From assembly GCA_040902725.1 (NCBI GenBank), contig JBBDWU010000019.1, positions 62,001 to 126,000 of the forward strand: a stretch of 64,000 nucleotides of DNA. The letters run 5' to 3'. This stretch comes from JACVRU01 sp040902725. GTDB lineage: Bacteria > Actinomycetota > Thermoleophilia > Gaiellales > Gaiellaceae. This document shows positions 59,562 through 64,000 of the stretch, in pieces. A model generated the notes under the pieces. The model searched no databases. It was not told where the DNA came from and worked only from the letters and a program-made list of their open reading frames with translations. The position numbers and the translations under genes are program-made. The stretch's first letter is position 1. Each line of letters begins with the position of its first letter.

Positions 59562-60211
59562 TGACGCACGAGGTCTTGACGGTGGCGCCGGAGGCGTCGC
59601 TGAAGGAAGTCGCGAGGATGCTTGTCGAGCACCGCATCTCGGGGATGCCCGTCTGCGACCGGGAAAGGCGGGTCGTCGGCGTTGTCTCGGAGGGCGACAT
59701 CCTCTACAAGGAGCGTGGTCGCATCGAGCGCGGCGGCGGTCCCCTCGCGTGGCTCGTCGACGGCACTCGCTACACGGATGTCGCCAAGGCGCGGGCCCGA
59801 ACGGCCCGCGAGTCGATGACGGCGCCGGCGATCACGATCGGCCCCGAGCGTCCCGTGGCGGCCGCCGCGCGACTGATGGTCGAGGCGGGCGTCAACCGTC
59901 TCCCCGTCGTGGGCGAGGACGGAACCCTGCTGGGGATCGTCACCCGTGCCGACCTCGTCCGGGCCTTCACCCGGTCCGACGACGAGATCGCCGAGGAGAT
60001 CCGCGAGGGCGTCCTGAAGCGGACGCTCTGGGTCGACCCCTCGCTCTTCGAGCTCAGCGTGCGCGACGGCGAGGTGGAGCTCGCCGGCGAGCTGGACACG
60101 AGCGCCGACGGCGTCGTGCTCGCGAAGCTCGTCGAGAAGGTGCCCGGCGTCGTCTCGGTCCGTTCGGCCGTGACGTATCGAGCCGAGTCGCAGCCCGTGG
60201 GCCCTAGGTGA
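59543..60211 (+). CDS. CBS-pair protein with C-terminal BON domain
   Basis: 222 residues. Two CBS motifs: VRDLMTHEVLTVAPEASLKEVARML... RVVGVVSEGDIL and ARESMTAPAITIGPERPVAAAARLM... GIVTRADLVRAF, then a BON domain (about 145-215, VLKRTLWVDPSLFELSVRDGEVELAGELDTS). CBS pairs bind adenosine nucleotides. AAAGGAGA site upstream of ATG 59543. Similar proteins occur in the DosR-type dormancy regulon of mycobacteria. Confidence 0.88.
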   Translation: MDVRDLMTHEVLTVAPEASLKEVARMLVEHRISGMPVCDRERRVVGVVSEGDILYKERGRIERGGGPLAWLVDGTRYTDVAKARARTARESMTAPAITIGPERPVAAAARLMVEAGVNRLPVVGEDGTLLGIVTRADLVRAFTRSDDEIAEEIREGVLKRTLWVDPSLFELSVRDGEVELAGELDTSADGVVLAKLVEKVPGVVSVRSAVTYRAESQPVGPR

Positions 60212-60238
60212 GCGGGCCGATCGACGTGGTCGCCGCCC

Positions 60239-60340
60239 GCGATTCGCCTCGAGGCGGCGGGCGGCGGCTACGAGGTCGTCTGCTTCGCCTCCGCGGAGGC
60301 ATTACGGGAAGCCCGCAGCCCCATTCAGCCTGAACCCGGA
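60239..60340 (+). pseudogene. Remnant of a FixJ/NarL-type receiver gene
   Basis: One frame reads AIRLEAAGGGYEVVCFASAEALREARSP, matching the AAGYEVxCFASAEEAL segment near the N-terminus of response-regulator receivers. No start, phosphoacceptor or output domain remains. Short and low-complexity, so this is a weak call. Confidence 0.3.
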
Positions 60341-60388
60341 TGTGACCCGCGCCCGGGACGCCGATGCTGTCGGGGAAAGGAGGTTCCT

Positions 60389-60850
60389 ATGGGCATTCTC
60401 AAGAGTCATCGCTTTCCGGTTCAGGCCCACTGGTTCGGTGGACGGCTGCTGCGCCTCGGCGCGCCGGAGAAGCCGAGGCTCAAGGTCGCCACGCCGCCCG
60501 AGTTCGAGGACGGGATCGAAGGGATCTGGAGCCCGGAGGAGCTTCTGGTCGGCGCGCTCGCGGCCTGCTACGAGCTCACGCTGGCGGCTGTCGCCGAGCG
60601 CAGGGCCGTCCCCATCCACACCATCGACGTCGCAGCCGTGGGCCATCTGGAGCGAGCATCGGGTGGCGGCTTCGGCTTCACCGTAATCGAGCTCGACGTC
60701 GACCTGACCACAGACCCCGGACGCGAGTCCGAGGCCCAAGAGCTCGCCCTGCTCGTCAAGCGCCAATGCATCGTCGCGCGGGCCATGGAGGTGCCGCTGC
60801 GGGTGCAGGTCGAGGCGCGCTCGCTCGCGGGCGAGGCGGCGCCGGTATGA
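60389..60850 (+). CDS. OsmC/Ohr-family protein
   Basis: 153 residues. The two peroxidatic-type Cys are in LAACYELTLAAVAE and KRQCIVARAMEVP, and the LLVGALAACYE block is the OsmC signature. Such proteins reduce organic or lipid hydroperoxides with thiols. AAAGGAGG site before ATG 60389. Converges on the NarL-type regulator gene. Confidence 0.88.
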   Translation: MGILKSHRFPVQAHWFGGRLLRLGAPEKPRLKVATPPEFEDGIEGIWSPEELLVGALAACYELTLAAVAERRAVPIHTIDVAAVGHLERASGGGFGFTVIELDVDLTTDPGRESEAQELALLVKRQCIVARAMEVPLRVQVEARSLAGEAAPV

Positions 60851-60896
60851 CGGGCAACGGGAAGGCTCGGCGGGAGTGCCGGCGCGGCGCTGAGGC

Positions 60897-61538
60897 TCAG
60901 TCCTCGTCGAGCAGGCCCTCCGCGATCGCATAGCGGACGAGCTCGGCGCGGCTCGTCAGACGGAGCTTCTGCATGATGTGCGCCCGGTGCGTCTCCGCCG
61001 TTCGCACGGAGATGTAGAGCATCTTCGCGATCTCCTGGTTCGTGTGGCCGAGGGCCAGAAGCCGCATTACCTCGCGCTCGCGATCCGAGAGGGGATCCTC
61101 CTCGGCACGACGGCGCCGCTCGGCGTCGGCCTCGACCAGGCGCGCGCCGAGCGCCGGGTGGACGTAGCGCTCGCCGGCGGCGACGGCGCGCACGGCTGCC
61201 ACGACCTCTGTGTCGGCCGCCTCTTTGAGGACGTAGCCGCTCGCGCCCGCGTCGAATGCCTCGCGCACGTAGCGCGGGTCGTCCTGCATCGAGAGGATGA
61301 GCACCTTGGCCTCGGGCACGGCCTGGAGCAGCCCCGGGAGCGCCTCGATGCCGCTCTTGCCCGGCATGACCACGTCCATGAGCACGACGTTGGGCTTGCT
61401 CTCGATCGCCTCGAACACCGCCCGCTCGGCGTTCGGCGCCTCGGCCACCGTCTCGATGTCGGCCTCCGCGTCGAGGACGCGCCGTAGGCCGGCGCGCACG
61501 ACGGCGTGATCGTCCACCACGAGAACGCGAATCGTCAC
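60897..61538 (-). CDS. NarL/DevR-type response regulator
   Basis: 213 residues. Receiver: VLVVDDHAVVRAGL, VVLMDVVMPGKSG and YVLKEAADTE (Lys); C-terminal LuxR-type HTH: LSDREREVMRLLALGHTNQEIAKMLYISVRTAETHRAHIMQKL. The GTG start overlaps the histidine kinase stop (GTGA), so they form a two-component system. Domain make-up matches DevR/DosR and related NarL-family regulators. Confidence 0.93.
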   Translation of the reverse strand: MTIRVLVVDDHAVVRAGLRRVLDAEADIETVAEAPNAERAVFEAIESKPNVVLMDVVMPGKSGIEALPGLLQAVPEAKVLILSMQDDPRYVREAFDAGASGYVLKEAADTEVVAAVRAVAAGERYVHPALGARLVEADAERRRRAEEDPLSDREREVMRLLALGHTNQEIAKMLYISVRTAETHRAHIMQKLRLTSRAELVRYAIAEGLLDED

Positions 61539-63169
61539 CGCAGCGGCACCTCGGCGACGAGCGTGGTGCCGGCTCCCGCGGCCGACTCGATCGAGAGGCG
61601 GCCGCCGACGAGGCCGACGCGCTCACGCATCCCGGCGAGCCCGAGCCCTTCCTCGCTGCCCGCGCGGGGGTCGAAGCCGACGCCGTCGTCCTCGACCACG
61701 GCGGCAACCGAGCTGTTCTTCTGCGCGAGCAGGATGCCGACCCGCCGGGCGCCGGCGTGCTTGACGACGTTCGTGAGCGCCTCTTGGACGATCCGGTAGA
61801 GCGCCGTCTCGACCTCGCTCGGGAGCCGTTGCTCGCTGAGGCGCGCCTCCAAGGCCACTTCGATGCCCGTCTGCTCGCGGAAGGTGTCGGCCAGCCGCTC
61901 GACCGCAGGGATGAGGCCGAAGTCGTCGAGCGCCGACGGACGCAGCTCGACGGCGAGGCGGCGCACGTCCTGGAGCGTCGAGACCACGAGCTCCCGCAGG
62001 GAGGCGGCCGCCGCCCGGGCCTCGTCGCCTGCGATGGCGTCTTCGAGCGCCTTGAGGCCGAGCAGGATCGACGTCAGCGCCTGGCCGGTCTCGTCGTGCA
62101 GCTCGCGGGCGAGCCGCTTGCGCTCGAGCTCCTGGGCTTCGACGACCCGCCGGACGGCGTCGCGGCTGACGCGCTCGGAGAGGTCGACCGCTGTGGCCGC
62201 CCGCGCGGCGAGCGTCTCGGCGAGACGGACGTCGTCGTCGCTGAAGGCCGGGTTCGGCCCGGCCTTGTCGTGTGCGATCAAGACGCCGATCGCACGCCCG
62301 CGCACGACGAGCGGGACGAAGAGCGCCGAGTGCACGCCGAGCCGCCGCGCCGCCTGCTGGTCGATCTCGGGATCCTCGAGCACCGAGTCGACCCGCTCGC
62401 TGCGTCCGCGCTCGAGCACGCGCCCGGCCTTCGAGCCTCCGAACTCGAGCTGCATACCTGCTACTCCGTAGCTGGCCTCGCCGTCGGCCGCGGCCACGCG
62501 GAGGGCGTCGCCCCAGGGGAGTGCGATCAGTACCAGCCGGGCGTCGACGAGCTCGCGGAGCCGCGCCGCGACGAGCTCGAGCAGCGGCTGGAGCTCGATT
62601 TCGGACGCGAGCGCATTGCCGATCTCGTTGAGCGACTCGAGCTGGCGCAGCCAGCGCGTCGAGCTCTCGTAGAGCCGCGCGTTCTCGATCGCCACCGCCG
62701 CCTGTCCCGCCAGCAGCTGGGTCAGCTCCTCGTCCTCCTCGGTGAAGTCCTCGCCCCCCTGCTTCTCCGTCAGGTAGAGGTTGCCGTAGGCAACGCCGCG
62801 GAGCACGATCGGCACGCCCAGGAAGGTCTTCATCGGTGGGTGGTGGCGCGGGAACCCGACCGAGCGCGGATCGTCGGCAAGGTCGGGCAGACGCAGCGGA
62901 CGCGCCTCGCGGATCAGGACGCCGAGGATTCCGCGCCCGAGTGGCAAGTCGCCGATCCTGGCGTGCGTCTCGGGGTCGATCCCCGTCGTCAGGAAGCGCT
63001 CCAGCCCCTGCCCGGACTTGTCGATGACGCCGAGCGCCGCATAGCGGGCGCCGGTGAGCTCGGCGGCGGTCTCGACGATTCGCTGGAGCAGCCCGTCGAG
63101 CGAGAGCTCGGAGCTGAGTGCGATGCCCGCATCGACGAGGACGCGGAGGCGGTCCGAGACGTCGGGCAC
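61535..63169 (-). CDS. Two-GAF histidine kinase, DevS/NarX-like
   Basis: 544 residues: GAF 1 (about 10-155), GAF 2 (about 175-325), HisKA_3 with phospho-His in ELERKRLARELHDETGQALTSI, and an HATPase (RIVQEALTNVVKHAGA..., GVGFDPRAGSEEGLGLAGMRERV). GAF-GAF-HisKA_3 is the layout of DevS/DosT, where GAF 1 binds heme; a heme ligand is not certain here. No membrane helix, so a soluble sensor. GTG 63169 lies 6 nt behind GATAAT. An upstream extension is not needed. Confidence 0.92.
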   Translation of the reverse strand: MPDVSDRLRVLVDAGIALSSELSLDGLLQRIVETAAELTGARYAALGVIDKSGQGLERFLTTGIDPETHARIGDLPLGRGILGVLIREARPLRLPDLADDPRSVGFPRHHPPMKTFLGVPIVLRGVAYGNLYLTEKQGGEDFTEEDEELTQLLAGQAAVAIENARLYESSTRWLRQLESLNEIGNALASEIELQPLLELVAARLRELVDARLVLIALPWGDALRVAAADGEASYGVAGMQLEFGGSKAGRVLERGRSERVDSVLEDPEIDQQAARRLGVHSALFVPLVVRGRAIGVLIAHDKAGPNPAFSDDDVRLAETLAARAATAVDLSERVSRDAVRRVVEAQELERKRLARELHDETGQALTSILLGLKALEDAIAGDEARAAAASLRELVVSTLQDVRRLAVELRPSALDDFGLIPAVERLADTFREQTGIEVALEARLSEQRLPSEVETALYRIVQEALTNVVKHAGARRVGILLAQKNSSVAAVVEDDGVGFDPRAGSEEGLGLAGMRERVGLVGGRLSIESAAGAGTTLVAEVPLR

Positions 63170-63175
63170 GCCGCC

Positions 63176-63181
63176 ATTATC
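63176..63181 (-). promoter_or_regulatory. -10 box of the histidine kinase operon
   Basis: GATAAT on the minus strand, one base from TATAAT, ends 6 nt before GTG 63169. No ribosome site intervenes. Confidence 0.55.
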
Positions 63182-63263
63182 GCCGGGCGCTCCGTAGTCG
63201 CCCGCAATCGGAATCGGGCCCGCCGCTGATGCGGCGGAGCGCCTCCGGCTCGAGGATGAGGAC

Positions 63264-63521
63264 ATGAACACGCTTTGCATGCTGCAGTACGGCGCCGGTC
63301 GCGTCGAAGAATGCCCTGGCAGCCGGTGTCCGTTCTGGCTCAGCCACGGCTGCGTCCTGGCGGGCGGCGAGGCGGAGATCGCGGCACGCCCCCAGCTTGC
63401 GGACCACCTGCTCGAGCTCCGGCTCGAGCTCGATCGCGCCCGCGCCGCCAGCCGCGAGCAATCGCCGCGGTCGCTGTTCTACCGCCTACTCAACGAGGAG
63501 CAGGGGGCGGACGCAGCGTGA
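63264..63521 (+). CDS. Small Cys-rich protein, unknown
   Basis: 85 residues: MNTLCMLQYGAGRVEECPGSRCPFWLSHGCVLAGG has four Cys and a His (probable metal or redox site), then a helical arginine-rich region. Purine-rich GAGGATGAGG before ATG 63264. It is divergent from the histidine kinase gene (94 bp apart), so it may be a target of that two-component system. I do not recognise a named family. Confidence 0.65.
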   Translation: MNTLCMLQYGAGRVEECPGSRCPFWLSHGCVLAGGEAEIAARPQLADHLLELRLELDRARAASREQSPRSLFYRLLNEEQGADAA

Positions 63522-63583
63522 ACCGACCGGTCCGAATCGCCGTCGCCGGCTCGGTGTACCTGTTCGGCGGAGCGCCGGACTAA
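63518..63583 (+). CDS. Possible 21-residue peptide
   Basis: GTG at 63518 overlaps the preceding stop (GTGA) and reads VNRPVRIAVAGSVYLFGGAPD before TAA. The overlap pattern resembles other coupled genes here, but the frame is short and could be chance. Confidence 0.25.
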   Translation: MNRPVRIAVAGSVYLFGGAPD

Positions 63584-64000
63584 CTCTCCTTCGCAGGCCA
63601 CTTCAGCTCCGCGTCGGGGATCGGATCCCCGTGCGGGTCGTGCGTGGGGAAGCCGAGCGCGCGGTCGATGCGGGCCTCCAGCTCCTCCGAGATCGCGTGC
63701 TCGAGCCGGTCGGCTTCGTCGTGGACGTCCTCGACGTCCAGGCCGAGCGTCTCCGCGAGATAGAGCTCCAGCAGCCGGTGGTGGCGGATCACCTCCACCG
63801 CGACCCGTTCGCCCGACGCGGTCAGCCGCACGCCCTTGTACGGCGCGTGCTCCACGAGCTCCAGCGCGCCGAGCTTCTTCAGCATCGCGCTCGCGGACGC
63901 CGCGGAAACGCCCTGGGCGCGCGCGATCGAGTTCACCGAGACGCGCTTCTGCTCGCCGCCGAGCTTGTAGATCTCGCGCAGGTAGTGCTGGATCGCGACG
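63580..64000 (-). CDS. DtxR/MntR-family metal-dependent repressor, 5' truncated
   Basis: Runs off the right edge; the frame is open to base 64000 with VAIQHYLREIYKLGGEQKRVSV before the listed GTG at 63936. Winged-helix DNA-binding part (IARAQGVSAASASAMLKKLGALELVEHAPYKGVRLTASG) and dimerisation/metal-binding part (RHHRLLELYLAETLGLDVEDVHDEADRLEHAISEELEARIDRALG, then PTHDPHGDPIP) are clear. The family represses metal uptake genes when Fe2+ or Mn2+ binds. A C-terminal SH3-like domain, if any, is not present. Confidence 0.93.
   Translation of the reverse strand, partial: VAIQHYLREIYKLGGEQKRVSVNSIARAQGVSAASASAMLKKLGALELVEHAPYKGVRLTASGERVAVEVIRHHRLLELYLAETLGLDVEDVHDEADRLEHAISEELEARIDRALGFPTHDPHGDPIPDAELKWPAKES

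Overview
The window is a high-GC (roughly 70%) bacterial chromosome fragment whose gene content points to the Actinobacteria, most likely a Gaiellales/Thermoleophilia-type metagenome scaffold. The reasons are many GTG starts, a complete fourteen-gene nuoA-N operon, an ANTAR regulator, a mycobacterial-type FprA, a tRNA with no encoded CCA, and many start codons placed 6-8 nt behind a TAnnnT -10 box (leaderless style). The lineage is inferred from content, not from a marker search. A 10-N scaffold gap lies at 57225-57234. Three genes carry apparent single-base frameshifts.

Layout. 1-5148: the end of an Mrp-family ATPase, a secreted protein, a compact Ldh_2-like protein, then a tightly overlapped minus-strand operon (UPF0173 metallo-hydrolase, unknown 95-aa protein, DUF1028 protein, frameshifted cupin-TPR protein). 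5105-18977: the complex I operon nuoA to nuoN, on the minus strand, with a strong hairpin in the only long spacer (nuoA-nuoB). 19162-23075: an ErpA-type Fe-S carrier, an RHH/MazF toxin-antitoxin pair running into fprA, a zinc ribbon and class II fumarase. 23362-26121 and 37251-39455: two large secreted subtilases with PA-type inserts, each followed by the same kind of TCCG-loop terminator.

26181-32820 is a lipoate/2-oxo acid dehydrogenase block: lipA, lipB and an E1alpha-E1beta-E2 operon. LipB and LipA would make the lipoyl group carried by the E2 lysine. 35072-37023 is groES-groEL behind a sigma-A promoter and a CIRCE-like operator. 39510-43888 holds a molybdopterin oxidoreductase divergent from ygfZ, a tRNA-Arg with a GCG anticodon, a receiver-KaiC ATPase operon and an ANTAR regulator.

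43927-53932 is a cell-surface carbohydrate region: GT-C-like membrane protein, polysaccharide deacetylase, ATP-grasp protein, GT4 glycosyltransferase, two alkaline-phosphatase-superfamily proteins and a methyltransferase, with an AbrB/PIN toxin-antitoxin pair inside it. 56547-63521 looks like a redox/low-oxygen stress block: membrane NirK, ZIP transporter, internally deleted Usp protein, CBS-BON protein, OsmC protein and a GAF-GAF histidine kinase/NarL regulator pair of DevS/DevR type. The right edge cuts a DtxR/MntR-family regulator.

The most distinctive pattern is a set of seven divergent gene pairs separated by only 20-37 bp, in which both genes appear to be leaderless and the two -10 boxes lie back to back or overlap.
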